Assembly (NCBI GenBank): GCA_017466525.1
Contig: JAFTTY010000010.1
Span: forward strand, 1 to 57,897
Length of the DNA stretch: 57,897 nt
DNA from: Alphaproteobacteria bacterium
GTDB taxonomy: Bacteria; Pseudomonadota; Alphaproteobacteria; Rs-D84
Direction: 5' to 3'
Part shown: positions 33,092-41,608 of the stretch, piece by piece
Numbering within the stretch: position 1 is the stretch's first letter
Layout: each line of letters opens with the position of its first letter
Made by a program: the position numbers and the translations under genes
The notes under the pieces: generated by a model
Database searches by the model: none
What the model saw: only the letters and a program-made list of their open reading frames with translations
Told to the model about the DNA's origin: nothing

Positions 33092-34207
33092 ATGAGTGAT
33101 ATTTGGGATGGTGTCACCTGGAATGAAAATGGCGAATTGGTTCTGGGCATCTACGCAGAACCGCCAATCGCAGAAACAGATGAAGAATTGGAAGAATACG
33201 AAGAAGAATTTGAACATACATACGCAACTGTTGATTGTGGTGGTGAATGTGGCGGATGCGTTGCATTGATTGTTGACGGGGTTGTTGTATCTGGTCCACC
33301 GTTTCATCCTCATTGCGGATGTTCTTTGAGTCCACAAGATATCAAAAACGCAGAACAGCATAAATCAAACCTGCATGGCACGGTTGCCCCGGACAGAAAT
33401 GTTGATACACGTGATGTAGAATGGTTAAAAAAATCACTGACCCAGTTGGATTGCTATGAACCAGATACCCGTGCCGGCGAAAGTGCTGACAATCCAAACC
33501 CGTATCCGAACCAGAAACTGTTTGATGCGATTGAAAAGTTCAGAAAATTACAAAAAATCAAAGAGCGTGGCGCTGTCAAACCCGGCCACTGGACAGAAGT
33601 AAAAATAAATCAAGAACTGGAAAAGAAACAATACGAGAAAAACGATATGAAAAATATTTTGACCGATAATTTTAAAAAAGATGTAATGGCACACGAAGGA
33701 GTCAGAAAAAGTCCATACACAGATTCCAAAGGTTATTTAACAATTGGAATTGGCAAAAACATACATAAACTAAATGATTTTTTAAAGTTAGATATTATAA
33801 ATACAAACACTGGTACAGAATTAACCGAAGTAGAGAAACAAAATATTCATTCAAAAATGGTATCAGAAATAAATAACGGTACTTTTAGAGAATATGATTA
33901 TGCACACATACAAATATCGCCAAATCAAATTTATAACCAGTTTAACCAACAACTGGAAATCGCATACAATGAATTAAACAAAAAAATAACGAATTTTATA
34001 GATATGCCGACACCCATACAGCAGGCATTGGTAGATATGCAATTTAATATGGGAAACAACAGGTTTTCTGAACGATATTGGCCAAAGTTATTTGAAGCCA
34101 TCAAAAATAAAGATTGGGAAACCGCAGCAAAGGAAGCATCTGAAAGAAAAGATGTACAAAAAGCTCGTCGTGAATGGACAAAACGAATGTTTCTAAAGGC
34201 AAACTAA
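33092..34207 (+). CDS. mosaic lysozyme (Cys/His motif, peptidoglycan-binding-like domain, GH24 lysozyme)
   Basis: A 371-residue protein with no signal peptide. An acidic N-terminus (to about 45) is followed by a metal-site-like segment with Cys49, Cys53, Cys56, then PPFHPHCGC (69-77), which resembles the H-P-x-C-x-C motif at the end of phage minor head proteins. A peptidoglycan-binding-like stretch lies at about 108-175 (LFDAIEKFRKL, AVKPGHWTE). The C-terminal domain (about 190-371) is a T4-type GH24 lysozyme with the triad Glu202, Asp211 and Thr217 (HEG, YTDSKGYLTIGIG). It cuts peptidoglycan glycan strands. Its end overlaps the convergent lipoprotein gene by four bases. Either a phage relic or a deployed lytic protein. 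Confidence 0.8.
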   Translation: MSDIWDGVTWNENGELVLGIYAEPPIAETDEELEEYEEEFEHTYATVDCGGECGGCVALIVDGVVVSGPPFHPHCGCSLSPQDIKNAEQHKSNLHGTVAPDRNVDTRDVEWLKKSLTQLDCYEPDTRAGESADNPNPYPNQKLFDAIEKFRKLQKIKERGAVKPGHWTEVKINQELEKKQYEKNDMKNILTDNFKKDVMAHEGVRKSPYTDSKGYLTIGIGKNIHKLNDFLKLDIINTNTGTELTEVEKQNIHSKMVSEINNGTFREYDYAHIQISPNQIYNQFNQQLEIAYNELNKKITNFIDMPTPIQQALVDMQFNMGNNRFSERYWPKLFEAIKNKDWETAAKEASERKDVQKARREWTKRMFLKAN

Positions 34208-35142
34208 CGATAAAATATTTCGTGCAAAATCAGGCTGGATGCGGTCATTTTTGCATATTTGATTGCATCAGGTTCTGACATGTGTAATGCATCAGTATAG
34301 TATTCTTTTATATTATCTACCATTGCATCATATATCAAAACCAGGTCATCATATTTTGCCAATTCTGATAATAAATCTTTTGCATAAAAAAACTTTTTTT
34401 CTTCAAAATTGAGTTTTATGAATAAATCATCCTGTGTCTTATCTTGAAAAAAAGACACAGGATAAGTCAACATCTCTATCATATCATGATAATTTGATGT
34501 ACTGAATGTGAAACTCATTGTGCCATCAATGGGTGGTTCTGGATTTAATTTTGACAATTCGTCAAAACTGGGTGACTGAACAAAACGTCTTAGTTGTGTT
34601 ATCTCATACGGATTAAATGGTTTGCAAATACTCGCAATCGCAGCATCTCGCGAACTGCCGAAATGCCCCTCTATCAATTCAAGTGCACTTTTATTTTCCT
34701 TTATCATACCTATGTGAACACAAGGCAATGTCATGTGAAATAAATGTTTGGCATCATCAAAATTCTTAAAATATTCTGGCCATGAAACATCGTCCTTAAA
34801 ATATTCAAAATAACAAAAATTATCATATGTACCATGCGCGCCATCGCAATCAGAGGCCATTATCTGCATCGTGTTGTGAATCAGTTGATTGGCATATTCA
34901 ATGTCTTGATATTCATTGTCCGACAAATAGATATAGGCCAGATACAACATAGAATCTGTATATTTTTTATCATTTGCATCCAAGGTTGCTAAACACGCTT
35001 TATACATATCAACCGCTTCCTGCTTTTTTGACCAATCAAGGGAATAAATATCGCCACATATAGTATTGTTGGTCAATTCGGGCACGTTGTAATCGCAGCC
35101 CAACAGGCATAGAAAACAAAATATCTTGAAAAATTTCTTCAC
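34204..35142 (-). CDS. lipoprotein of unknown function, convergent with the lysozyme gene
   Basis: A 312-residue protein starting at GTG 35142 (MKKFFKIFCFLCLLGC): signal peptide with lipobox LLGC and acylated Cys16. A longer frame starting at 35178 is rejected because that codon lies in the -35 box. The mature part is alpha-helical, with short repeats (ATLDANDKKYTDSMLYLAYIYLSDNEY) that look TPR/Sel1-like and several Cys. The promoter's -10 ends seven bases before the start, so the message is probably leaderless. Its tail-to-tail overlap with the lysozyme gene suggests a partner or inhibitor, but no lysozyme-inhibitor motif is clear. Confidence 0.72.
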   Translation of the reverse strand: MKKFFKIFCFLCLLGCDYNVPELTNNTICGDIYSLDWSKKQEAVDMYKACLATLDANDKKYTDSMLYLAYIYLSDNEYQDIEYANQLIHNTMQIMASDCDGAHGTYDNFCYFEYFKDDVSWPEYFKNFDDAKHLFHMTLPCVHIGMIKENKSALELIEGHFGSSRDAAIASICKPFNPYEITQLRRFVQSPSFDELSKLNPEPPIDGTMSFTFSTSNYHDMIEMLTYPVSFFQDKTQDDLFIKLNFEEKKFFYAKDLLSELAKYDDLVLIYDAMVDNIKEYYTDALHMSEPDAIKYAKMTASSLILHEIFYR

Positions 35143-35149
35143 AATTAAA

Positions 35150-35178
35150 ATTATATGCCGATTTGTAAAGTTAGTCAA
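35150..35178 (-). promoter_or_regulatory. promoter of the 34204-35142 lipoprotein gene
   Basis: Minus strand TTGACT (35173-35178), 17-base spacer, perfect TATAAT (35150-35155). The GTG start codon begins eight bases after the hexamer. Confidence 0.7.
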
Positions 35179-35293
35179 TGGTTTTATATATTCGACTAGT
35201 GTCGCGTACGAACTTTTGCTGTATATTGATTTTTATAATCAGATCTTTTATACTGCATTGTATGAAAAGACTTGTCTTATTTTGTGTATTTTT

Positions 35294-35389
35294 GTTGATT
35301 TTTTTCGTGTTTTGTGATATAATCTAACACGAAATCCTGGCCATGTAGTGTGGGATTTTTTTATTTGTCGTCGTTTGGACGACTTTTTT
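35294..35389 (+). promoter_or_regulatory. Mtd-N copy 2 promoter and leader with two terminator-like hairpins
   Basis: TTGATT (35294-35299), 17-base spacer, perfect TATAAT (35317-35322); the -10 is flanked by CGTGTT / AACACG. Two hairpins with T-runs follow: AAATCC / GGATTT (35331-35361) and GTCGTC / GACGAC (35366-35388). The last is nearly the same as the first hairpin before the lysozyme gene. Confidence 0.6.
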
Positions 35390-35418
35390 ATTTTTTTAAC
35401 AACAAAGGATATCCAAAA

Positions 35419-35997
35419 ATGTCAAGACAAATACAAATTCGGCGTGGAACTGCGACCGAACACGAAAATTTTACTGGCGCCATTGGCGAAGTCACCATGG
35501 ACACCACAAATAAAACATTGCGCGTACATGATGGCGAAACCTTGGGCGGTATTGCGATGGCGCGTGCAGACGCACAACCAGACCTGTCGCAAATCGGTTC
35601 CGAAAACGCCCATAAATTAATTGGCAATCGTATCTGGATAAGTGACGAGGTATCACTATCATCTGCCGCAAATATTATTATTTCGCATAACCTAAATCTG
35701 GAAAAACCGTATATGGCAACTGCAATACCATATTTAAAATTTTATGAAAGTATGTGTGGGTACTCTGTCGGCGATATCATTAGTCAGTTTGGGTTTGCCA
35801 TAAATGCGTATACCCCAGGTGATGTTTTGGTTTCCAGCAGTGATTTTGGTAAATTTTTAAATATAGACACAAACACCGTAACGATTCCCCGATGTCAATA
35901 CGGTAAAATATATTTACCGAACAAGTCAACCGGTTTGCCGTTTGTGCAGATTTTTACAGCCAGCAATGTAAAACTGTTTGTAAAAATTATTTATTAA
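35419..35997 (+). CDS. phage tail-fibre-like protein with Mtd N-terminal-type domain (copy 2)
   Basis: A 192-residue protein from ATG 35419 (AAAGGAT ribosome site). The N-terminal 50 residues (IQIRRGTATEHENFTGAIGE, then TLRVHDGETLGG) closely match copy 1 at 26371-26943 and the N-terminal domain of phage tropism determinants. The C-terminal 130 residues differ from copy 1: a strand-rich fold with few Cys. No signal peptide, no adjacent phage genes. The conserved head with a variable tail suggests interchangeable receptor-binding ends. It has its own promoter with a hairpin-rich leader and a strong terminator. Confidence 0.75.
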   Translation: MSRQIQIRRGTATEHENFTGAIGEVTMDTTNKTLRVHDGETLGGIAMARADAQPDLSQIGSENAHKLIGNRIWISDEVSLSSAANIIISHNLNLEKPYMATAIPYLKFYESMCGYSVGDIISQFGFAINAYTPGDVLVSSSDFGKFLNIDTNTVTIPRCQYGKIYLPNKSTGLPFVQIFTASNVKLFVKIIY

Positions 35998-36025
35998 TTC
36001 AGGCGGTTCCCGCCTGAATTTTTTT
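35996..36025. terminator. bidirectional terminator between Mtd-N copy 2 and the polysaccharide operon
   Basis: Eleven-base-pair stem AATTCAGGCGG / CCGCCTGAATT, loop TTC, then T; it overlaps the last bases of the Mtd-N-like gene and can end both units. Confidence 0.85.
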
Positions 36026-36045
36026 ATATGATATATGTCGATGAA

Positions 36046-36267
36046 TTAGTCTCCCAATGTCACACGCGACATAATGTCTTGTACTGTTTTCAATTGGTCT
36101 ATATCTGCATATGATAGTTTTACTCCAAATTCTTCCAAAAAAACCTGTACTTCCAGTTTGGCCAAGGAATCCCATTCTTCTAAATCGTTTAAATTTGTTT
36201 CTGGCAACAAGTTTGTTTGGGTGTGTAATGCTTCTTTTAATTTGGACAAAAATTCTTCTTTTTTCAT
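36046..36267 (-). CDS. acyl carrier protein dedicated to the polysaccharide operon
   Basis: A 73-residue carrier protein with the phosphopantetheine site Ser34 in EWDSLAKLEV and the four-helix pattern of ACPs. It differs from a housekeeping ACP (which reads DSLD/E-x-VE-L) and is the last gene of the surface-polysaccharide operon, one base after the KAS III-like gene. It probably carries a short acyl chain made by that enzyme and handed to the hexapeptide acyltransferase for sugar modification. Confidence 0.88.
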   Translation of the reverse strand: MKKEEFLSKLKEALHTQTNLLPETNLNDLEEWDSLAKLEVQVFLEEFGVKLSYADIDQLKTVQDIMSRVTLGD

Positions 36268-36268
36268 A

Positions 36269-37324
36269 TCAATTCCCCTTATAATTTTTAATTGTTGAAC
36301 AATAAATAGGTCCTGTATTAATTATTGCGCTTGCCCAACTTAATCCGACACCAAATCCTGCAATTGCAAGACGCAAAGAATTCTTAGAAATCTCATCGGC
36401 TAAATTGTCTGCGATTGTTGCTGGGATGGATGCCCCACATTGATTCCCATATTTTGAAAGGGTCTCTGTTGGCATTTTATCTTTATTGATATTCAATTTT
36501 GATGCAATTGTATTCAATATCAATTTATTTGCTTGGTGTAAAACATAATAATCAACTTGGTCGCTTGTTAAGCCTGCAAAGTCCAGATTTTCTTGGATGC
36601 TTGGGTAAATGCGATTGATCGCGAAATCAAAAATTCGTCCTCCGTCCATTTTTGCCTGATAACGAAATTGACCATTTTCATAAAAGTCTTCTTTCTTGGG
36701 TGGGGTCTTAAATCCACCAGCAGAACAAATCAATGCATCATATCCGGTACCATCAGATTGTATATTAAAGTATGTCGCGGGGGCCTGTTCATCATAATCG
36801 ATTAGTGTGGCACTGCCCGCATCACCAAAAACGGGCGCGGAATGATTAATGAACATATCTGTAAATTTTGAGAAACTGTCGCCAACCAGTAGTAAGACAC
36901 GCTTGCATCCATTGTTCAACAACATTCCTGCCTGATACAACCCCAGGACATATCCAGAACATGCTTGCGGAATATCCATAACTACACAGCTCTCAGATAA
37001 ACCCAAGCGTTGGTGTAAAACATATGACGTTGCCGGCATCAGATAATCGGGTGTATAGCTGATAAACAGCAACGCATCAATAGATGTTTTTTCGATTCCT
37101 AATTTGCTGATTAAATCTTCGGCTGCCTCAAAACATAAATCGGATGTCATTACGTGTGGTTCAGAAACACGTCGTTTTAAAAAACCAGAAGATTCGATAA
37201 CGCGTTTTATTCGCTGTTCGTTACCGCCATACAATTCTTTGTCATCCAATAGAGACAACTCCTTTGGGGGCACAACAACGGAAATCCCCCTTATCTTTGC
37301 GTTTTTAATAACTGCTTTAACCAT
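36269..37324 (-). CDS. 3-oxoacyl-ACP synthase III family protein
   Basis: KAS III-type condensing enzyme, 351 residues, with the full triad Cys122 (QACSGY), His263 (VLHQAN) and Asn294 (KYGNQCGAS). It joins an acyl-CoA to malonyl-ACP. At 351 residues it is longer than FabH (about 317), with an extended N-terminus, as in the KAS III-like enzymes of secondary metabolism and O-antigen clusters. The gene overlaps the upstream acyltransferase gene by eight bases and abuts the ACP gene, so it probably makes a special acyl group for the polysaccharide rather than starting bulk fatty-acid synthesis. Confidence 0.9.
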   Translation of the reverse strand: MVKAVIKNAKIRGISVVVPPKELSLLDDKELYGGNEQRIKRVIESSGFLKRRVSEPHVMTSDLCFEAAEDLISKLGIEKTSIDALLFISYTPDYLMPATSYVLHQRLGLSESCVVMDIPQACSGYVLGLYQAGMLLNNGCKRVLLLVGDSFSKFTDMFINHSAPVFGDAGSATLIDYDEQAPATYFNIQSDGTGYDALICSAGGFKTPPKKEDFYENGQFRYQAKMDGGRIFDFAINRIYPSIQENLDFAGLTSDQVDYYVLHQANKLILNTIASKLNINKDKMPTETLSKYGNQCGASIPATIADNLADEISKNSLRLAIAGFGVGLSWASAIINTGPIYCSTIKNYKGN

Positions 37325-37883
37325 TGTTTTCCTCTAAATATTGTTGTTCTAGTTCTAAAATATGCTTACTTCTATCCATTATTGGTCGGGCAGGTATACC
37401 AAAATATACCTTCCAGGGTAGCGTTGGCTTCATCACCAGGCTCATCGCGCCAACAGATGTGCCTTCGGCAATATTTGCGCCAGGAAAGACCATGCTGCCA
37501 GCACCGACAATGCTGTGTCTGCCAATTGTTATAGACTTTGGTTCGTGTTTCACAAATTTTAACGGAATTGTTGCATTTGTCATATATTGCCCAGAATAAT
37601 CATCTGTGTTAACAAAAACCGTACATCTTGGCGCTAAACCAGAAAAGTCTTCAAACGTAATTAATGCACCATCAGTAGACAATACAGAACAATAAACAGA
37701 TAAATGCACGTTATTATGTATTTCGACATGGTTTCCTACGGTACAAAAGTCATCTATTTGAACATTATTGCCCAGGGAAATGCGTTCCGGTCTATAAAAA
37801 ACAGCCTTGTCACTGATTTTTAAATTTTTGCCGTATGATTTAAAGCCGATTTCTTTTATCTGTTCTTCTGTTAAAAAAGCCAT
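37317..37883 (-). CDS. hexapeptide-repeat acyltransferase
   Basis: Left-handed beta-helix acyltransferase, 188 residues. Hexapeptide-type repeats run through the protein (ISLGNNVQIDDFCTVGNHVEIHNNVHLS, then ITIGRHSIVGAGSMVFPGANIAEGTSVGAMS), ending in the loop and helix typical of the NodL/WbbJ group (VYFGIPARPI). The catalytic His is probably in IGRHSIVGAGS or the preceding loop. It most likely moves an acyl group from CoA or the neighbouring ACP to an (amino)sugar. It starts at ATG 37883 behind AAGGAAAAT and overlaps the KAS III gene. Confidence 0.87.
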   Translation of the reverse strand: MAFLTEEQIKEIGFKSYGKNLKISDKAVFYRPERISLGNNVQIDDFCTVGNHVEIHNNVHLSVYCSVLSTDGALITFEDFSGLAPRCTVFVNTDDYSGQYMTNATIPLKFVKHEPKSITIGRHSIVGAGSMVFPGANIAEGTSVGAMSLVMKPTLPWKVYFGIPARPIMDRSKHILELEQQYLEENNG

Positions 37884-37971
37884 AATTTTCCTTTAAAATT
37901 TGTCGTTCGCATTATAACGCTGATTAATTAGCCAAGGCAACAAATAATTTAATGTTTTTTGTGTATATTCC

Positions 37972-38682
37972 TTAGCGTGATTTTGTAATTAATTCGTAAT
38001 TATTTAACATTTTATGAATTTCCTCTGGCGAATTAAACATCATTATATCAATCATTGACAGCCCTGGCACAAATTCATTTTTAAATTGTTTATATGGTGT
38101 GATGTTTGTCTTCATGAAACGTAAGTCAATGCCGTGGTTCTGAAAATCCGTTGGCGAATATAGTTCCATTCCACCGATAGCATTTATGTATTTTGTCCCG
38201 CCCAGTAATTTACAAATATGTATAACCTTGTCTTGCGCATGCAAAGAATTGTCTTTTTTTATTTCTGATGATACTATTAACTCCGTTTTTATGCCCAGGT
38301 AATCACAGACTTGTTTAAACTGATTTATTAATGCCTTTGCTATCATATTGCTTTCTTCTGTTATAATACTTGAAACAATTGGATATACCTGATTAAAATA
38401 AGGGGCTTTTTTGTATGCCATTTCAATTGTACGCAACAATTTTTCTTTTTCTTTTGTGCGCGGTGTAATTTTAATTTGATTAATTGGTAAAAATGGCGAG
38501 GCACCATCCAGTGGCAATGTTAGCATATGTTTTTGACCGTTCAGCAATATGTTGTTTCGGTTTATCCAGCCATTTTTTATAAAGTTAACATCGTCATATA
38601 TGACATATCTATCAACTGCATTCAATGTTTGCCAATACCCCAAATATGGGAAGAAATATGGCTGCATAATTCCTATTTTCAT
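37972..38682 (-). CDS. WbqC family protein
   Basis: A 236-residue protein of the WbqC family, recognisable from MKIGIMQPYFFPYLGYWQTL and DDVNFIKNGWINRN. Members sit in O-antigen and glycan clusters; the biochemical role is not firmly established, and some are thought to be amidotransferase- or ligase-like enzymes acting on amino sugars. The start at 38682 overlaps the glycosyltransferase stop by four bases (ATGA), showing translational coupling. An 88-base gap separates it from the acyltransferase gene downstream. Confidence 0.88.
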   Translation of the reverse strand: MKIGIMQPYFFPYLGYWQTLNAVDRYVIYDDVNFIKNGWINRNNILLNGQKHMLTLPLDGASPFLPINQIKITPRTKEKEKLLRTIEMAYKKAPYFNQVYPIVSSIITEESNMIAKALINQFKQVCDYLGIKTELIVSSEIKKDNSLHAQDKVIHICKLLGGTKYINAIGGMELYSPTDFQNHGIDLRFMKTNITPYKQFKNEFVPGLSMIDIMMFNSPEEIHKMLNNYELITKSR

Positions 38683-39656
38683 ATAATCATTCCTATGGTT
38701 AAAATCGCACATATTATTCCAGTGGTGATAGTTATATATTTTATCAACTGTTTGTATTTTTTTATTTTCTTATTTTGCATATTTATTTCATACGACAGCA
38801 TATCTGGACATATTTTTATAATTTCTATGGCTTGGTCATACATATCTGCCTGAATATATACACCCAGAAATTCACGTGCGCGTTGACACACGAATGTATG
38901 GTATTCGCTGGGGTTTGGTGCAATTTGCTTTTCGACCGCCAGATAAAAATTTAATTCTTGTATACCCCATTGTTTGTGCAATGCGTCGCGCGATTGTGTG
39001 TCCGCAAATGATATACCTGCCTCATGCCGGCGATAGTTTGCCATAACATCCGGAATAAAACCGATTTTTCCGTCTTTGGCATGTTTCAGATGCACGAACC
39101 AGTCACCTGGATATATTTTTTTTGGGAATTTTTCTGTGAACATATTTGCCCAACGATACACAACCGCACAATTTGGTATAAAGTTTGTACGCATTAGGCG
39201 CTTAAATGATATGTCTTTTGTGTGTTTTGGCCATATATGCTGTTGCTTTTGTCCGTTTTCATAAAAAACATTTACCGGATGAAAGCACAGCATATAATCC
39301 GGGTGGTCGTCTAAAAAATCGACCTGTTTTTGCAGTTTATTTTCATCTGTCCAATAATCATCCCCATCACATACGGCGACATATTGACTGTTTATACGTG
39401 GCCATATAAAGTTCTGTGTTACAGGTTTACCTTGTGAATATTGATTTTCCGTTTGCAGAATTGGTTTGATTATTTCTGGATATTTTTCCGCGTATTCACG
39501 AATAATGTCCGCAGTACCATCGGTCGATGCATCGTCATGTATTATGACTTCGAATGCAAAGTTCGTTTTTTGCATGACAAAGCCATCCAAAGTTTGTCTT
39601 ATAAACTTTGCATGATTATATGCAACACAAACAACAGACAGTTTTATTTTGGCCAT
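38679..39656 (-). CDS. family 2 glycosyltransferase with C-terminal membrane anchor
   Basis: A GT-A glycosyltransferase, 325 residues. Strand 1 is SVVCVAYNHAKFIRQTLDG, the nucleotide Asp lies in IIHDDASTDGT, and the DxD motif appears as VCDGDDYW. The C-terminus carries a coiled, basic segment and one hydrophobic helix (ITITTGIICAILTIGMII), anchoring it to the inner membrane. It transfers a sugar to a lipid-linked acceptor. It overlaps the upstream glycosyltransferase gene by 13 bases and WbqC by four. Confidence 0.9.
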   Translation of the reverse strand: MAKIKLSVVCVAYNHAKFIRQTLDGFVMQKTNFAFEVIIHDDASTDGTADIIREYAEKYPEIIKPILQTENQYSQGKPVTQNFIWPRINSQYVAVCDGDDYWTDENKLQKQVDFLDDHPDYMLCFHPVNVFYENGQKQQHIWPKHTKDISFKRLMRTNFIPNCAVVYRWANMFTEKFPKKIYPGDWFVHLKHAKDGKIGFIPDVMANYRRHEAGISFADTQSRDALHKQWGIQELNFYLAVEKQIAPNPSEYHTFVCQRAREFLGVYIQADMYDQAIEIIKICPDMLSYEINMQNKKIKKYKQLIKYITITTGIICAILTIGMII

Positions 39657-40534
39657 GCCTCTCTCTTTATAAATTCATAAATAACCGCGATAAACAATGT
39701 AATTTTTGTTCCAAAAACCCTGCGCAGACGTTTCATTGTGCGCTTTGGATAAATGTCCATGAAATAGTTCGCATATTTAAACCCAAAAAAGCGATAGCCC
39801 ATCATTGTCACTTTGCGCATTTCCAGGCGTTTTTGTGGTTTTGTCAGTCGTGTCCACATGCCTGTCATTGATGTGCGGTAAACAGACACAGGGGTATGAT
39901 AAAAATAAGAACGTCCACAATCTAAATACAACCAGTACAAATAAATATCGGCGTCGAATGGATAGTTTGGCATATTGGCAAAGTCTAAAATGTTTCGATA
40001 CACGCGTGCAGACGTTTGTGAATAAAGGTAATTATTGATACTTATATCATGACCAGAACCGTCCATGTTTTCGTGCGCCAATATTGTTTCTTTTTCGCCT
40101 TTGCAATAAAAGTTTCCTGCGAACATATTATATTCTGGATTTTGTTTCAGGAATGTAATTGCCGTTTCAAAAAAATTATCTGCGATATGATAATCGTCAC
40201 CTTCGATAAATGCCCAATATTGTGTTTTTATTTCATTTATCATTGCCGGTTTAATATGCGCGCAACGCGTATTTGTCGGTTGGGCGATTAATTTGAACAT
40301 GTCGGGGTATTTTTCGACATATTCCTTGCAAATTGCCAATGTATTATCCGTTGAACAATCTTCCAATATTTTCACAATAAACTTGTATTGTGTTTTTTGG
40401 CGCAGAATACCTTCAAAAGTCTCACGAATTGTATCTTCGTGATTATACGTTAATAAAAACAACGTAAAATCTGGTGCGTCCTTTGGCGCGACAAATGTAT
40501 GTCTTTTTACAAATTTATTTGTACGATAGCTCAT
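39644..40534 (-). CDS. family 2 glycosyltransferase
   Basis: A GT-A glycosyltransferase, 296 residues, with TLFLLTYNHEDTIRETFEG, the ILEDCSTDNT nucleotide-binding turn, and FIEGDDY as the DxD equivalent. The basic C-terminal region could bind the membrane surface. It is a diverged relative of the next gene. Its ATG overlaps the DegT-aminotransferase stop by four bases, so the genes are coupled. Confidence 0.9.
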   Translation of the reverse strand: MSYRTNKFVKRHTFVAPKDAPDFTLFLLTYNHEDTIRETFEGILRQKTQYKFIVKILEDCSTDNTLAICKEYVEKYPDMFKLIAQPTNTRCAHIKPAMINEIKTQYWAFIEGDDYHIADNFFETAITFLKQNPEYNMFAGNFYCKGEKETILAHENMDGSGHDISINNYLYSQTSARVYRNILDFANMPNYPFDADIYLYWLYLDCGRSYFYHTPVSVYRTSMTGMWTRLTKPQKRLEMRKVTMMGYRFFGFKYANYFMDIYPKRTMKRLRRVFGTKITLFIAVIYEFIKREAWPK

Positions 40535-41607
40535 TTTACATTCTCTCTGATTATCTTTGCGATTTGTTCAATTGTTTTGTTTTCTAAGCCCACATACAGT
40601 GGCAAACACGCCACGCGTGAAGAAATGTCTTCGGATACAGGGCATTTTTGTGCCTGAACATACGGCAACTTGTTTAGGGACGGATAGAAATATCTGCGCG
40701 GATATATCTCTTTTTTATTCAGTGCGGCAAAAACATTTAACAATTCCTGTTCATTTTTGAACACGACTGGATAATAGGCATAATTATATTTCAAATTTTT
40801 TTGCGTTTTTGGACGCGACACCACACCTGTTAATAGCGTGTCATATAAATCAGATACACGCTTTCTGTCCGCGATAATTTTTTCAATATATGGATAATTT
40901 GCCAATCCCATCGCGGCATGGAATTCGGATTGTTTTGCATTAATCCCCAGCATCTGGTGATCATCGCCATTGTGGCCAAAACGTTTCTGCATTTCCAGTT
41001 TGTCTGAAACGTTTTTATCTTTGACAATGCATGCGCCACCTTCGATTGTGTGGAACAATTTTGTCGCATGGAAAGAGCAGGTTGACACATCCCCATACGC
41101 CAATAATGATTTATCATTATATTTAGAACCAAATGCATGCGCGCCATCATATATAACTTTTAAATTGTGTTTGTCGGCAATTTTCTGAATTTTATCGACA
41201 TCGCATGCATACCCAAAAACATGCACCGCCATAATTGCGCGTGTGTTTGGTGTTATTGCGGCTTCTATTTTATCGCTGTCTATGGTAAAATTATTTCTTT
41301 CTATATCGACAAAAACAGGTTTACAGCGTTGCCACATTATGCTGGATGTTGTTGCAACGTATGAAAACGGTGTCGTGATAATTTCCCCATCGTTTATATC
41401 CATGGCAGATAACGCCAATTGCAATGCAATTGTCCCATTTGATAGATAGTGAAAATTATCCACCCCCAGATATCCAGACAATTTGTTCTGTAATTCTTGA
41501 ACGTTTGGCCCCTGGTTGGTTAATATTCCATTTTCAAAAATTTTGGCCACATGATTGTTGTATTCTTCAACTGGTGGCATAAAAGATTTTGTTACATAAA
41601 TTGCCAT
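40531..41607 (-). CDS. DegT/DnrJ/EryC1/StrS family aminotransferase
   Basis: PLP-dependent sugar aminotransferase, 358 residues. The PLP lysine is Lys183 in SFHATKLFHTIEGG. The cofactor Asp is in VIYDGAHAFGS (about 154), and the typical N-terminal GILTNQGPNVQELQ and FSYVATTSS motifs are present. It aminates a nucleotide keto-sugar. No dehydratase or epimerase that would supply the keto-sugar is in the operon. With the acyltransferase, ACP and KAS III downstream, an N-acylated amino sugar is the probable product. It begins one base after the GT4 gene. Confidence 0.93.
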   Translation of the reverse strand: MAIYVTKSFMPPVEEYNNHVAKIFENGILTNQGPNVQELQNKLSGYLGVDNFHYLSNGTIALQLALSAMDINDGEIITTPFSYVATTSSIMWQRCKPVFVDIERNNFTIDSDKIEAAITPNTRAIMAVHVFGYACDVDKIQKIADKHNLKVIYDGAHAFGSKYNDKSLLAYGDVSTCSFHATKLFHTIEGGACIVKDKNVSDKLEMQKRFGHNGDDHQMLGINAKQSEFHAAMGLANYPYIEKIIADRKRVSDLYDTLLTGVVSRPKTQKNLKYNYAYYPVVFKNEQELLNVFAALNKKEIYPRRYFYPSLNKLPYVQAQKCPVSEDISSRVACLPLYVGLENKTIEQIAKIIRENVK

Positions 41608-41608
41608 T

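Noticed and set aside
35143-35178. An N-terminal extension of the lipoprotein starting at TTG 35178
   Set aside because: The extension spans the -35 and -10 boxes, and the GTG at 35142 gives a proper lipoprotein signal peptide.
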